Source: Karstenula rhodostoma CBS 690.94 (lineage: Eukaryota > Ascomycota > Dothideomycetes > Pleosporales > Didymosphaeriaceae). Taken from it: a DNA stretch of 64,000 bases. The position numbers were made by a program, and so were the translations under genes. Positions 38,914 through 49,782 of the stretch are shown in pieces (positions within the stretch are counted from its first letter, which is position 1; each line of letters begins with the position of its first letter). The stretch lies in NCBI GenBank assembly GCA_010093485.1, contig MU001494.1:2325937-2389936 (forward strand), in the 5' to 3' direction. The notes beneath the pieces are model-generated. The model saw only the letters and a program-made list of their open reading frames with translations, searched no databases and was not told the origin of the DNA.

Positions 38914-40202
38914 ATGAAGTTCGCCACCAGTCTCGCGGCAGCGCTCTCGCTCGCCCCCACCACAACCGCCCTCAACATCCTCATGAACAATGACGATGGC
39001 TTCGGCTCCGGAAACCTCCGCGAACTCTACAAGTTGCTCAAGGCTGCGGGCCATGACGTCCTAATCGTCGCACCTGCCACTCAGCAGTCTGGCCAGGGCG
39101 GCCGCTCGGACTTCTCCACATATGCCAACCTCACCTCCCCCGGGCAGTACGACATCGTGCCCACCGGCGCACCAGCGGTAGGCACGGACCCGAACGACAG
39201 CAGCATCTGGTACTACAACGGTGCGATACTCCCCCGGTACAAAGGCGTTTTGTCTCAGACACGTACATTTTGTACATACACCCACTTTTTGACTCAGCTG
39301 ACATTATACCCGCGATTATAGGCACACCAGCGGCATGCACATTCGTTGCGTTGGACTACGTGCTCCCGAGGTACTATCCCGGATGGGTTCCCGACCTTGC
39401 ACTTGCAGGCCCAAACTATGGCACGAATTTGGGCCCATTCGTATACAGCCTGAGCGGCACACTGGGCGCCACGTACGCCGCCGTCTCGCGCTCCATTCCC
39501 GCGATCGCTTTGAGTGCCAGTAAGAAACCCCCGGGGTACAAGTTCTAGATGTTAGGCGCTACCAGTATCCGAACTATTCGAGCATTGGTTGTAGAACCCT
39601 ACCATTCTTACTTCTCCCCCTTACTAAATCCGACCTATCAATAACTTGTACCCCCAACTTTAGGCAACTCCGCAGTGGCGTACTTCAACGTAACCAACGC
39701 CACGCACCCGGCTGCCCTCGCAGCGAAAGCCTCCTACGCCGTGGTTGAGCAGTTCATCAACGCGACAGCCGAAGGCTCCGCCGTCCTGCCCCTCGGCTAC
39801 GGCGTCAACGTCAACATCCCCGAGCTGTCAGACTCGACGCTCCCGCCGGTCGTAAAGTCGCGCCTCACGGGCGAGGCAGAGACCGATATCGCGGTGTACG
39901 ATGAGGAGAAGAAGACTTTCACGTGGGGGAATGTGCGGCCGCTTGCCGCCGGTGTGAACGCGTGTTACAACGGGGACTGCAGTCTGCCGGGCGAGACGTA
40001 TGTCGTAGCGAACGGCGGGATCAGCATCAGCGTGTTCACCATCGACTACGACGCGCCGAGTGTGCCGTATACGGAGCTGGTATTTGCGAAGGTGGAGAGC
40101 TTGTTCAGCGGGGCGAGTGGGGGTAATGGGACGGATGGGTACCAGACGAAGCCAGCGCCGAAGAAGAGGATGATGACGGGGAGGGATGTGTATCGCATGT
40201 AA
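38914..40202 (+). CDS. Secreted SurE-like acid phosphatase / 5'-3' nucleotidase
   Basis: Three exons: 38,914-39,220, 39,322-39,519 and 39,664-40,202, giving 347 residues. Intron 1 has donor GTGCGA, branch CTGAC near 39,296 and acceptor TATAG. Intron 2 has donor GTAAGA and acceptor TTTAG. Both keep frame (phase 1). Residues 1-19 are a signal peptide. The mature protein opens with the SurE fold: strand NILMNNDDGFGS with metal ligands N26-D28, a Ser in the APATQQSGQ loop (S59), and the AGPNYGTNLG loop after the first intron. Bacterial SurE proteins are metal-dependent survival nucleotidases; fungal secreted relatives are described as acid phosphatases (PHO2 type), so phosphate scavenging outside the cell is likely. 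Several N-glycosylation sequons (NVTNAT, NGT) fit secretion. Confidence 0.88.
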
Positions 40203-40456
40203 CCGACTGAGCGTCTATGAGCAGACGAATATTCCAATTCAAAGTCATGACGTCGAAGCATCTAGTCACTCGTCCGCGTGGGTGATGTGCAATTTCTATA
40301 GTGTGCAGATGGTAAGTCGGCCACGAGAACTTGCACACTAGCACTTAGTCTTACCAACAGGATCTGTGTACGAATCGCTCGTCAATACATCGCTTTCCGA
40401 TTGCTGTACTCGAGCTAGCAAGAGAGACTATCCAACCTCGCATCCCTCAGCATCCC

Positions 40457-41283
40457 TCAGCAGCTCGACTGCCCATTCCCCGTCCCATTCGCATACGCAC
40501 CCCCCGCATCCCCCAAGCACTCCGCCACGGTAACCAGCTTCAGATTATTCGTCTTCGCCCAGTTGATCAACCACGGCGTCAGCGTCTCAACGGTCCCCTG
40601 ATACGTCTCGTGCATGAGGGGGATATGGCCGTTCCCGCCGGCGCCCGCAGCCTGGAACTTAGCCTGGCTCTGGGCGGGCGTCTTGCCGTTCCAGTCCTCG
40701 GCGTCGACGTCGTCGGTGACGACGCGGTACCCGAGCGTCTTCATGGTCGAGAGCACGCTGCCGGAGGTCTCGAGGTACGGCGGGCGCATGTACGTCGGCT
40801 TCACGCCGATGATGTTGACGAGGGCGGTTTCCAGCTTCGTCATCTCTGTCGTGAGGGCCGAGGCTGAGAGCGAGCCGATGTGCGGGTGCGTCCACGTGTG
40901 GGATGCGATTTGATGGCCGGCTTTGTACGCGTTTTGGAGCGCGGTTTTTTGGTTGTAGATGCAGCCTGGCTGGGGTTGGAATCGTTCGTCTCGCATGGTA
41001 GGGGGGCTAAAGGATGGCTTGCAAGGTTTTACTTACCATATAGCGTGCCAGTGACGAAGAAAGTGCCCTTTGCCCCGCCGTTGGAAAGTATGTCCGCGAG
41101 CTTCTGGGTGTATTGGTATGGGCCGTCGTCGTAGGCCAGGGCTATCATCCCGGGAGAGCTGCACTTGGTGATGACCTGGCCAGCTGGTGGGCCTGCAGCT
41201 TGAATTGCCTGGATAGGATTCAGAAGGGGCACTGCGCTGGTGGCAACTGCCAGCGATGCAACAAGAAGAGTCGTGAAGCCCAT
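40457..41283 (-). CDS. Secreted polysaccharide (chitin) deacetylase, CE4/NodB family
   Basis: Two exons on the minus strand, 41,283-41,037 and 40,965-40,457, giving 251 residues. The 71-bp intron has a GTAAGT donor and a GCCAG acceptor, and restores LYG-CIYNQKT across the junction. Residues 1-17 are a signal peptide. NodB motifs are complete: AYDDGP (D52/D53, base and metal ligand), SHTWTHPH (H105 and H109, metal ligands), RPPYLE (R143), DVDAEDW and IPLMHE (H201, catalytic acid). There is no chitin-binding module and no GPI signal. The family removes acetyl groups from chitin or chitooligomers in wall remodelling, or to hide chitin fragments from plant receptors. Family firm, exact substrate unknown. 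Confidence 0.9.
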
Positions 41284-41960
41284 GATTGCAACGATTCAGT
41301 AGACCCAAGAACGATGAAAGTCACAATCCACATTTGATCCGGCGAAAGTTTTTATATCAAGCAAGTGATCGACTAGTCATGTGTGCACATGGTCATCGAC
41401 ATTAAGCCTGGGGCTCTCTTGGCTCATTCCTGGTAATGAGCCCCGACTATCCGGGGCTTGGGGCTAACGCTTCAATTCGGACGTAGAAATCATAGCGTGC
41501 GGCGAACGGAAGACAAGAACGAGTATGTTTTGCTATTCTCGGAAGAATCTGGAGTGTACGTTGGCGAGCTCGGAACTCGTGACATAGATACCGTCTCTAT
41601 ACTCGAATACATGCTTTTGTGCCCTTCATCCGGCGAGTTCGAGGTGGGACTAAGCTCGGCTTCATATCGGTGGCGTCATGCTTCCGCCGGGTAAATATGA
41701 TAACCACAGGGGTCTCTCCACGTGAAACCGTCCTCGGGACGACGGCGAGACGCGTCTCCCCACAATCGATCTCAAAAGGTTTCTTGGCGTGGTACTTTAT
41801 CCGTTAGATTGGGTTCCGGAGCCTAAGAGCACATTCGTCTGCAGAATATCGCGATGGCTTGGGTCCACGAGACACCTCCTAGCTGTCAGTCATCAGGCTG
41901 GTAGCGTCCGTCGTAGCTCGGGGTATCTTCCTCTGCTTGTTGGATTCTCCTTGTTTCGGA
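41284..41960. other. Intergenic between deacetylase promoter and regulator 3' end
   Basis: About 680 bp without a convincing gene. It includes the perfect 8-bp inverted repeat at 41,421-41,442, about 140 bp upstream of the deacetylase start. Confidence 0.6.
41421..41442. promoter_or_regulatory. Perfect inverted repeat upstream of the deacetylase gene
   Basis: GGCTCATT, a 6-nt spacer (CCTGGT), then AATGAGCC. The flanking GGGGCTC and GAGCCCC allow an alternative register. It could be a dimer-binding site or simply a hairpin; no family match is claimed. Confidence 0.3.
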
Positions 41961-43660
41961 CTAAGCGACGAAAATTTGTGATGGACTCATAGGTGTTCCC
42001 ATAGCCACATGGCTTTCGCGCGGAAGGTCCAATGGTACAGTGTCCATCGCCGTATTCTTTTCGCCAACGTTGAGTAGCTCAACTACCTTGTAGTTTGATG
42101 CTGCCATCACGGACTGCTCATGTACTAACGGAGTTACACCTTCGACATTTCCAGTTGCGTAGGGTGATGATGTTGGTTCCGGCAGCTCTGCTAGCTCGTC
42201 CCACGTCCCCACGGCATACACCTCGTTAGTTGCGGCCTTGGCCGCACGAGATAGTCGTCTTCCTCCAAGTGAATCAGAACCTCCAAGTGTGTCCCAGGCG
42301 ACTTTCGTAGCTACAAATTCGATTGTATTCGACTCCCCGCTACCTTCGCGCTTTTTGTATGCTTGAAATTCCAGACACTTGACGATGCGCAGGGCCGCCG
42401 CGACTTGTAGCGATTGTAGCGACAGGGTCTCTGTTGAGTGACTGAAAACGGTCAGAATTCGCAAAAGGCAAATGTACGCTCCGTTGTAGAGCAGGTATGT
42501 TGTTGCTGATGCATGATTCGCGATGGTAGGATCTTGGAAGCCTGGGGAAACCTCCGCGCCCAGCATGCTTGCGTTGTGTTGCTCCCAGCGGGAATAAAGG
42601 GCGTGCAATCGATTGAGATATTCACGCGCGAGAGCTATCGGTTGGGAATATTTCTCATCTGTGGGTTTATTTGAGGGAGCAGGATCAGGTCCTTTCCTCA
42701 GAACAGTACAGTCTGCTAGGACGAGCAGGATCTCGTGCCGAATGAGGGAGCCTTCATCGGTATGAAGTGATGGGACAGACTTCCACTCTTCTTCTGCCCA
42801 AATGGAAGGCCTTCGCTGGAATATCGCGCCGACGATGCAGAGAATTCGTACGCCGCTTAGCATACTTGGGTCCGTTCCGTGAGGGGACGTAGGAGGGCCT
42901 CGCGCGGCTATAATCGCCTCGATGCCTTGCACATGCTTGAAAAAGTTGTTTGGATCGGTTGGGACGGAAATCTCGAGTATCATGCATATAACCGCTGTCA
43001 TGATCGTCTCGTTCGTTGTTTGCAATCGAGGCTGCGCCAGGTGCGCATTGAGCTGCCCCAAGACCTTACCATAAGTTTTGTAACCGCGATTCGTAATGGC
43101 ACTTTGACGGTGTTGGTTGCCATAGAACGTAGCAGATAAACTGAGGATCGCGTCGCGAAGCAGACTCAGGCCGGGATCCAGTACATCGCCACCTAGGCCG
43201 ACGCGCTGAACCAGGTCGCATGCCACTTCAACACAGCCGCCTCTCATCAAATGTTTGCGAGCGTAAGAGACACACATGTCGTCTTCGAAAGCAATGAAAG
43301 AGAGTTCTTCAGGGATCGAATTGTGCAGGTGGCCAGAAGGAGGCAGATCATGGTGAAAGCTTATCCAGGTAGAGTCCTTCGGGCCATCGCATGTCAAGTT
43401 CCGCTTCTTACAGCGGTTACAGATCGGACGGTTTTCATCTGGTTTTAGTCAACAGGGTTTGGAATTGTGTGGGAATCATTTTTGTGTCGGCTTGAAGCCG
43501 CGGGGCACAACTTGGGCACCGCATAACGACTCTGCTTGGTACCATGGGTATACAAGACGCTGTGAACCGAGTTCAATATACATTATAGAGACATACCACA
43601 CTTGACGCGCCGTTGCCGACAATTCGAACAACCTCTAGAGCGTCCTGCTCTGCTTACCAT
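41961..43660 (-). CDS. Zn2Cys6 transcription factor with fungal-specific C-terminal domain
   Basis: Two exons on the minus strand: 43,660-43,597 and 43,438-41,961, giving 513 residues. The 158-bp intron (donor GTATGT, acceptor ACCAG) splits the zinc cluster. Joined, it reads C11-x2-C14-x6-C21-x6-C28-x2-C31-x6-C38, a perfect Zn2Cys6 binuclear cluster, with basic residues RQRRVK between the second and third Cys and CNRCKKRNLTC in the second half. The rest (about 60-480) is the helical regulatory domain of the Fungal_trans_2 kind, with no other recognisable motif. Such proteins bind CGG half-sites and often control nearby metabolic genes. The neighbour transcribed in the same direction, 750 bp upstream, is the terpene-cyclase-like gene. 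Missing the tiny first exon would remove half the DNA-binding domain. Confidence 0.9.
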
Positions 43661-44407
43661 GACGTGCACCCTGGATGGGCTGTGTGGAAAGACACGGCTC
43701 GGAAAATCGGCAGCCTGATAACGCCTGGAAAATTGCGGCTGAACATCTAGACGCGCTCAACTCCTCCGTTGTTAGCTGACGAGCTGAGGCAAGTGTTCTG
43801 GCAGACGCGTCGCGGGGCGGTGAACGAATTAGAAGGATAGGCCGACACGTCTTCGGCTAGCACCGACACATCTTCGGCAAGCACCGACATGGTCCGTGCG
43901 GCGTGTTCTCCTCCTACGTCCCTCGTGCATCCACTGTAGAAACAAACTTCGCAAACCCGCAACTCGCCTCAAAACGTGATGCATCAAACCATTGTATTGA
44001 CCTGATCTTTGCATCATTCCTCACCCGAGGAGGTATGCCTAAGTACTGGTGATAAAGAAACTACGACGTGTTGCTGTGTATGTCTATACGCTGAAAATCG
44101 CAAAGCAAAGCCCGATGTTCCCTAGGATAGCCAAGAAAAAAAGAAAGAAAGAAAAAACAGGCCTACGCCGCGCCCTGTGGAGGCCTCCCAGTGACCGAAT
44201 CAGGATCCTTGGGTAATAGCCTGCGATCCAACACCATACTGGACTACCAATGAAAATAACATGTACAATATAGATCCAATCCAAGATCTTCTGCGAATCG
44301 CAAAAAGCGGGGAAGCGATGCGCAGCAGAAGTAGCCGAACGTTGTCCTCAGTAAGAAATCCGCCGCGCAATGTCCTACCTGAACGGAACGGCTGTTCCTC
44401 AGCACGC
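43661..44407. other. Intergenic, promoter of the Zn2Cys6 gene
   Basis: About 750 bp. It contains the 21-bp tandem repeat at 43,842-43,892 and an A/G-rich low-complexity run near 44,135-44,160. No gene seen. Confidence 0.6.
43842..43892. repeat. 21-bp tandem repeat, about 2.4 units
   Basis: CCGACACGTCTTCGGCTAGCA (43,842) recurs at 43,863 with two changes and partially at 43,884 (CCGACATGG). It is about 180 bp upstream of the regulator start. A role as a binding-site cluster is possible but unproven. Confidence 0.75.
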
Positions 44408-45760
44408 TCACGCCGAACCACTACCAGCTATAGGCATGCCGTGGTGCTCGTTCAGGTACTGATAGATGTCAGGCTGTACAACATCCACTATCTGTGCGGA
44501 CATCTTGGCTTCCGTTCCCAATGCCTTGATCGCATAGGCTGTGACGACACCGCGGCTACCGATGCGGAGCTTGGAACGGCCATACCGACAGACCCATCCA
44601 AGGGGCCAACCACCATCGTCACACTGTAGGGATGCAAGACGCTTGATGTCGTCTTCAATGCCTTGAGGGCGCAGTCCAAGTGACTGGCAAGCTAGGACGC
44701 GGTAGGCAATGGCAAGAGAATCGACTTCGGGGACGTATGCTTCGTACTTCTCGCCCTTGGCCCGGCTAGCTTCAGCGAGATCGAGTTCTGCCTGGGTGAC
44801 TTCGTTCTCATAGACTCCCATACGACCAGCAAGAGCCTTGGCCAGCGGCACGCGCAATAGTTGGACCTCTGGCGCGTACGGGTGATCGGCGATCAGCTGC
44901 GATAGGAAGAAGAAGAAAACTTCCGCTGTGCAGTAGTGCCGGGTGCCGGACATGTATGTACCGGCGTTCAGAGCCTTGCCAACGTATGCCAGGGATTCCT
45001 GGATGTCGGCGCTTCGATTGTATTTGTAGAAAGTGCGGGTGACGTTGGTGAGCACACAGATATCAACTCGTGGACGTGTTTGGTCCCAGTAGGTTTGTAC
45101 TAGGCCATCGTGATTGCGGTTTGCGAGCATGCTGTCGAGAATATCGTTCACAGCAAGAGTTGGTGTGAAAGCAAGCAGTGCGTAGGAGGTGGAGTCGACG
45201 TCTGCTGGAAAGGTCATCGTCGTGCCGACGGGCTTGCCGAGGAAATAGTTCCACTGCTTGGCCAAGTTCGTGGTGTTTCGGATATCTGAGTTCGTCTCAG
45301 CATCCTCATATGGATGGAGATGAAGAAGGGATGTGTCGTTCGTGGCCTCCATGATGAGGAACTGTGAGAAGGTATCCTCAAAGATCTCTGAGCTCTCGAT
45401 TTGGTTGAGCAAGTGGCGCGCGTTTGCTCGAAGCCAGGCTTTCCCTCGCAGTACATGCGAACCAAGCTCTGTAGCTTGAGGGGAGATACCAAGGTTGAAA
45501 ACGGCACTCTGGTAGAAGAGTGTCATGAGCTTGTATTCGTGTTCGGGCGGAAGGGTGAGCGAGGCCGCAATGCGCTGCACGGCTTCCTTCTCACCGATCT
45601 CGCCGTGCTCGAGAGCTTCCCACTCCTTGCAAGTTATGATGTGGTGGAGCGTTTCTTCGGGGAGTGAGGCGAGGCCTGCGGTAATGTAGTAGACCCAGCT
45701 GTTGCTGCTGCTGTTGCTGTTGCTGAAGCCCATGGACGAGCTGCCACGCGGTGGCAACAT
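44408..45760 (-). CDS. Class II terpene-cyclase-like protein with a HAD-cap remnant (AstC/DrtB type)
   Basis: Single exon, 450 residues, ATG at 45,760 (M10 is an alternative start). Residues about 33-90 (LPEETLHHIITCKEWEAL..., GEIGEKEAVQRIA) resemble the helical cap of HAD-like drimane sesquiterpene cyclases. The N-terminal HAD strand with its catalytic Asp and the later HAD motifs are not present. Residues about 100-450 follow the terpenoid-cyclase alpha-barrel pattern, with DVDST at 187-191 in the place of the class II DxDTT acid motif. LQCDDGGWPLGW and VCRYGRS near the C-terminus resemble a QW repeat. Class II cyclases protonate a prenyl diphosphate such as farnesyl diphosphate. Without the HAD phosphatase half the product may keep its diphosphate, or the protein may be inactive. 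The family assignment is from recognised motifs, the substrate is inferred. It lies upstream of, and on the same strand as, a Zn2Cys6 gene. Confidence 0.62.
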   Translation of the reverse strand: MLPPRGSSSMGFSNSNSSSNSWVYYITAGLASLPEETLHHIITCKEWEALEHGEIGEKEAVQRIAASLTLPPEHEYKLMTLFYQSAVFNLGISPQATELGSHVLRGKAWLRANARHLLNQIESSEIFEDTFSQFLIMEATNDTSLLHLHPYEDAETNSDIRNTTNLAKQWNYFLGKPVGTTMTFPADVDSTSYALLAFTPTLAVNDILDSMLANRNHDGLVQTYWDQTRPRVDICVLTNVTRTFYKYNRSADIQESLAYVGKALNAGTYMSGTRHYCTAEVFFFFLSQLIADHPYAPEVQLLRVPLAKALAGRMGVYENEVTQAELDLAEASRAKGEKYEAYVPEVDSLAIAYRVLACQSLGLRPQGIEDDIKRLASLQCDDGGWPLGWVCRYGRSKLRIGSRGVVTAYAIKALGTEAKMSAQIVDVVQPDIYQYLNEHHGMPIAGSGSA

Positions 45761-47239
45761 GACTGCTTTTTATCTGCCGTTCGAGTTGGTTAGGAAACGA
45801 ATAGAGGTATAGGATTCAAAGTGGACTCGAGGATAGGGATCAGGTCGGGAAGGAGGGCGTGAAAGGACTGAATCTGTTCGTGCATATAGAAAACCCTCGA
45901 CGGGCTTACACTAATAAGAACTCGAATCAAGAGATGTAGACATACTTTCTTAACAATAAGCACTAAAAGGTGTGTGTATAAACAAGTTTCGAGGAACGAT
46001 TGTATAAGGAAAATGGTCTTGTTCGAATAGTTGATATTATATGTGTTACACTGAGGTGGGTGCTGGGTGGGTGCTGGATTAAGTACAAGACAGCTGCTTC
46101 AGTTGCTTTTTTCCGATGCTACCCGCCCCAGCGTCATAATGAAAGATGTCTACTCAGAGTGGGATGCTATGGCCCGTGCCAGGGGTGAAGATGCCCGTTC
46201 GTGGCGAAAAAGAAACAGTCTTCACACCCTCGAGGATCTTTCACATCAGGCGGTTGCTACTTGTCAGCCTAGGCTTCACTGCCTAACAAATTAGCATCAG
46301 CCCTTTCAAGCCCAGTTTAGAGCCGAGAAAGCCCTACTGTACTTTTGTGGTAGATACATGAAGAGGCCGTGCATTCTAAGGTTACAGACATGAGTATCAC
46401 CTCAACTATGCCACAACACCACAGCTGCAGCAACCTGGTTACAACTGCAGAGTGTTCGATACCTTAGCGAAGCAGGCGCTTCGGACCGTTCGCTTAGACC
46501 TACAGCATAGGGGTCGAGGGACGCAGGCATCAGCTTGGCTGAGCCGGTGATACTAAACAGGCATAGTTAATGCTGAAGTCGGAGCCGCCCGAGGGGCTTT
46601 GCGAGACTACACCTACACATGACACCATTTTCCTAAGGTCTCAACGAATGACTCGTCGTATTGCGCTTGAGACGATAACTTTGCGCCCCCCTCCTTGCTA
46701 TTGGAGGCCGCGCTTCGCAACCGATGTGCAAGCTTAGACGACTTAGCCCCCTCAACCTCAAAATTAGGTTCTTAATTCCTCAACTCAAAACGACGCATTG
46801 AGCTGAAAAAGGTCACCAAAGCTCGCGGTTGGTTCATCGAAGGAAATGTTTCATACTTTCGTTCACCGAGCGGGGTCTGTGCGCCTCCATCCAAGACTGA
46901 CTTGGAGAATGGGGCCTCTTAGTGCTGTGTTGTGATTGCGCACATGCGCTGCAGTGGGTGTGATGAATTTTTCTCTTAACATGGGTGGTCAGGTATCCTC
47001 CATAGCACGGCTCGAACACCTTCTCACGGCTGAGGGTAAGCTGACTGTGATGACGAAAACGAGCACGTGGTTCGCGAAGGCCTGAATTAAACTTTACATA
47101 ACAGACAAAAAAGGAAAAATACCCCTCGGTTATCATCAACACGCGAGCCAAGGCTGACAGCCTGCTCCGGTTCTCTCAAGCTTCACGTGTACATGCGTAG
47201 CCTTTCGCTCGAAACTTCCGTGTTTGTCCACACCAAACC
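45761..47239. other. Long intergenic stretch
   Basis: About 1.5 kb upstream of the terpene-cyclase-like gene and downstream of the beta-helix gene. I found no protein, tRNA or repeat that I can support. Confidence 0.55.
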
Positions 47240-48822
47240 TCAAAGCTTGAATTCAAACCCACGATCGTTCAGCTGTGCTTCGAACAAACTCGGTGGATCT
47301 ACAAAAGAACCATATACGCCAGTGCTATTCGTCTCTTCGCCTGCCTTCTTGGACTTTGGGCCAACGCAACCGAAGCAGTAGTTTTGTCCAAGTCCTCCAG
47401 GAGGATCCTGCATGACGACGGATGACGCGTTCGAGTTCCAAGATACGCCTAGCCTTGTTAAAAGAGGAACTTGCTGCTGAGAATGAAAATGAACTGACCA
47501 TTGTTTATAGTCCACCCGTGTCCACTCCCGGCACCACCTCGATTCCTATAAAACACAGCGGCCACTTTGCTCCCTTCGTTGAGGAACCCATGAGCCCAAC
47601 GCTGATGCGGTTCAATACTCTCAACGGCCTGCTCTGCTTCGTACCCGATGCATACATTCGGGCCCGGTGTGACACTTTGCGTCGCGACGCTGTAGCTCCT
47701 TGCATCCTTCTTCCCGAGGGTCTTTGCATTGTGCACCAACACTTGCGTCCCGTCAATGGCGATATCAAGTGCATAGCCCTTCCTGTTGTCGGTGGGACCA
47801 TCGCGGTTCATGGTGACCATTGTGATCGTAATGCGAGATGCTGACTCCAAGACACCGATATGGTTGTTAAACCCAGTAAGATCTAGGTTGCGCACCCATG
47901 AATTGGTCGTCCACGAAGGAACGAGAACCGCAGCCGAGGAACACGCTATATCGTTAAGAATCCTTCCAGAGCATGAAGGCTTAACGCGCATGCTCAGATT
48001 CTCGATGCCTATTTCGGAGGGTTGCTTAGGAGGTGTGTAGGGTGTGAGCTGGATGGGCGACATGATGCCGTCTTTTGCCTCCAACGAGTCCGTAAGAGGG
48101 ATCGTGAAAGATACAGCTTTGCCGTTCATTGACTTTATGCGACGCGGCTGCCGTACTAAACTATTTGGCTAATGCCTATTAGTCACGTTGTACACGGTGT
48201 CTTGGGCTGCGGAACACGTTACCTCGAGCCAAGTGAAATTCCTATCTTCGCCCGTGTGAGCCGTCATTCCCATCTTATCAATCCACTGTTGGGTCACTCC
48301 TCGCTCCACATACACGTCCATGCCTACAGATAACCCACTTGCATCGGCCACGTGGACCGTGCCGGTGCCAGCAGGCACATAATCATCTGTGATCTTGATG
48401 CTCTTTCCCATTTTCTCCTTACCGCTTGTTTTTCCCAAGGTTACCACATCTTCCCTCAGATCCTTCACCGTCAGAATCGTCTTCCCAATGCCTGCACCTC
48501 GGAGTGTGGTGCCGTTATGGATGAGCAGGCCCGAAGAAAGCGGATACGTGCCGGCCTTGAGCGCGACAATGCCGCCTCCGTCTTGGGAGACATCGTCAAG
48601 GGCAGCTTGGATTGCAGCATGCTGGTCTCCAGAGCCAGGACTGAGTGTCTTCTTGGCAGACGTACTCAAAGACGGGAGTGCGCGTTCAGACTCATGATAG
48701 CCTGCAAACGAAAAGTTGGGAATCTTGTCGCCCTTAGTCGTCCATGCTTTCTTATAATCGATAGTACTCGCGTGGAGAGGCAGGGCCAGCGTCGCAAAAC
48801 AGAACGCCGCAGTGAATAACAT
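47240..48822 (-). CDS. Secreted right-handed beta-helix protein (pectate-lyase superfamily)
   Basis: Three exons on the minus strand: 48,822-48,223, 48,147-47,499 and 47,448-47,240, giving 485 residues. Intron 1 (75 bp) runs from donor GTAACG to acceptor GGCAG with branch-like CTAAT. Intron 2 (50 bp) runs from GTCAGT to GCTAG. Both keep the frame. The frame is open further upstream but only from TTG, so ATG 48,822 is the start. Residues 1-19 are a signal peptide. An N-terminal parallel-helix start follows (AIQAALDDVSQDGGGIVALKAG, then GTYPLSSGLLI and TTLRGAG), typical of the PF12708-like pectate-lyase/epimerase fold. The central part has repeated short strands and the C-terminus a CFGC motif. 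It probably acts on an extracellular polysaccharide, but no catalytic residues can be assigned. Confidence 0.75.
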
Positions 48823-49236
48823 GATGTAAGCTAGTTCAGACAGAAGAAGTCGTAGCAATGTAGCCCATCATTTAGGAACGAATCTTAGTTATAATAATGA
48901 CTCGTTAGATTAGATCGGCATCCGTTTCAGTTTCCGTCAAAGTGCGCTACCATGTCTTTTTGCAACCCCACCCCATTTGCCTGCTTCAAGGCAACGAGTA
49001 AGCTTTGATAGCTTGTCTCAGCCTTGCGCCCCGATAGCCCCTTCCTCCCAATGCAACACGTCGACATGCTGACTGAGGCCCAATGTGCCCGTTCCGATGC
49101 AGCTCGAAATGAACCCCACCCGTAAAAAGATGGAAATGTCGCGACGCACGGCTGAAGGTGTGGGGTCGCGAATCAAGGCAAGATGAACCCCATGCTTTTG
49201 GACGGACCTTCCTAGCGAATCAGAAGCGGTGGGTTT

Positions 49237-49340
49237 TAGTTAGCGAGCACAACATCATGTGAAATGTATCACAGCTTGACGAAATCATTAGTTAGCGAGC
49301 ACAACATCGTGTGAAATGTATCACAGCTTGACGAAATCAT
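49237..49340. repeat. 52-bp tandem duplication, 2 units
   Basis: TTAGCGAGCACAACATC... through GACGAAATCAT occurs twice in a row. The landmark TAGCGAGC is at 49,241 and 49,293, and I see one A/G difference (ACATCATG/ACATCGTG). It ends 18 bp before the dispersed 45-bp repeat. Confidence 0.9.
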
Positions 49341-49358
49341 TTCTCCTGTCTATGACTT

Positions 49359-49403
49359 TACGGGACACTACTTTGTAGTTCGAGTCAACAATCAGAAAAC
49401 CAT
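49359..49403 (+). repeat. 45-bp dispersed repeat, copy A
   Basis: TACGGGACACTACTTTGTAG... ending CAGAAAACCAT, identical to 55,963-56,007 in the same orientation. Weaker similarity extends upstream (TGTCTAT). Confidence 0.9.
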
Positions 49404-49782
49404 CATTTCTTCAAATGTCAATTAATCTTTATACCATGTGTATGATTTTGTGCAAGGAATCGGCAAGCTAATCGCAAAGAAATAGATGCTGGGGGCCACA
49501 TGCATGAGCGTGCTAATGAAGACGCAAGCACTGTCGACAGCCATCATCGAATCGCCCCCATCATTCCAGGATCTAAGCTCGAAGGGAGCAGATGAACAAA
49601 TAACCGTTATTCAACACGATGGTTTTTCCAAAAAAAAAAAACTAAAAAACTAAAAAACTGTCCCAGGTGCCCTACAGGGTATCGTGGAGTCGATAGTGGA
49701 ACTTTCTGCTGGGATGCTTAACAACTAGGTCGACAACATTACGGAGCATGGAACGTACCATAGACTGGTCCATTTTTAGCAC

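Larger units (their letters stand above)
48823..49782. other. Intergenic with tandem and dispersed repeats
   Basis: About 960 bp without a gene. It contains the 52-bp tandem duplication (49,237-49,340), one copy of the 45-bp dispersed repeat (49,359-49,403) and a short A-rich run (49,629-49,660). Confidence 0.65.
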
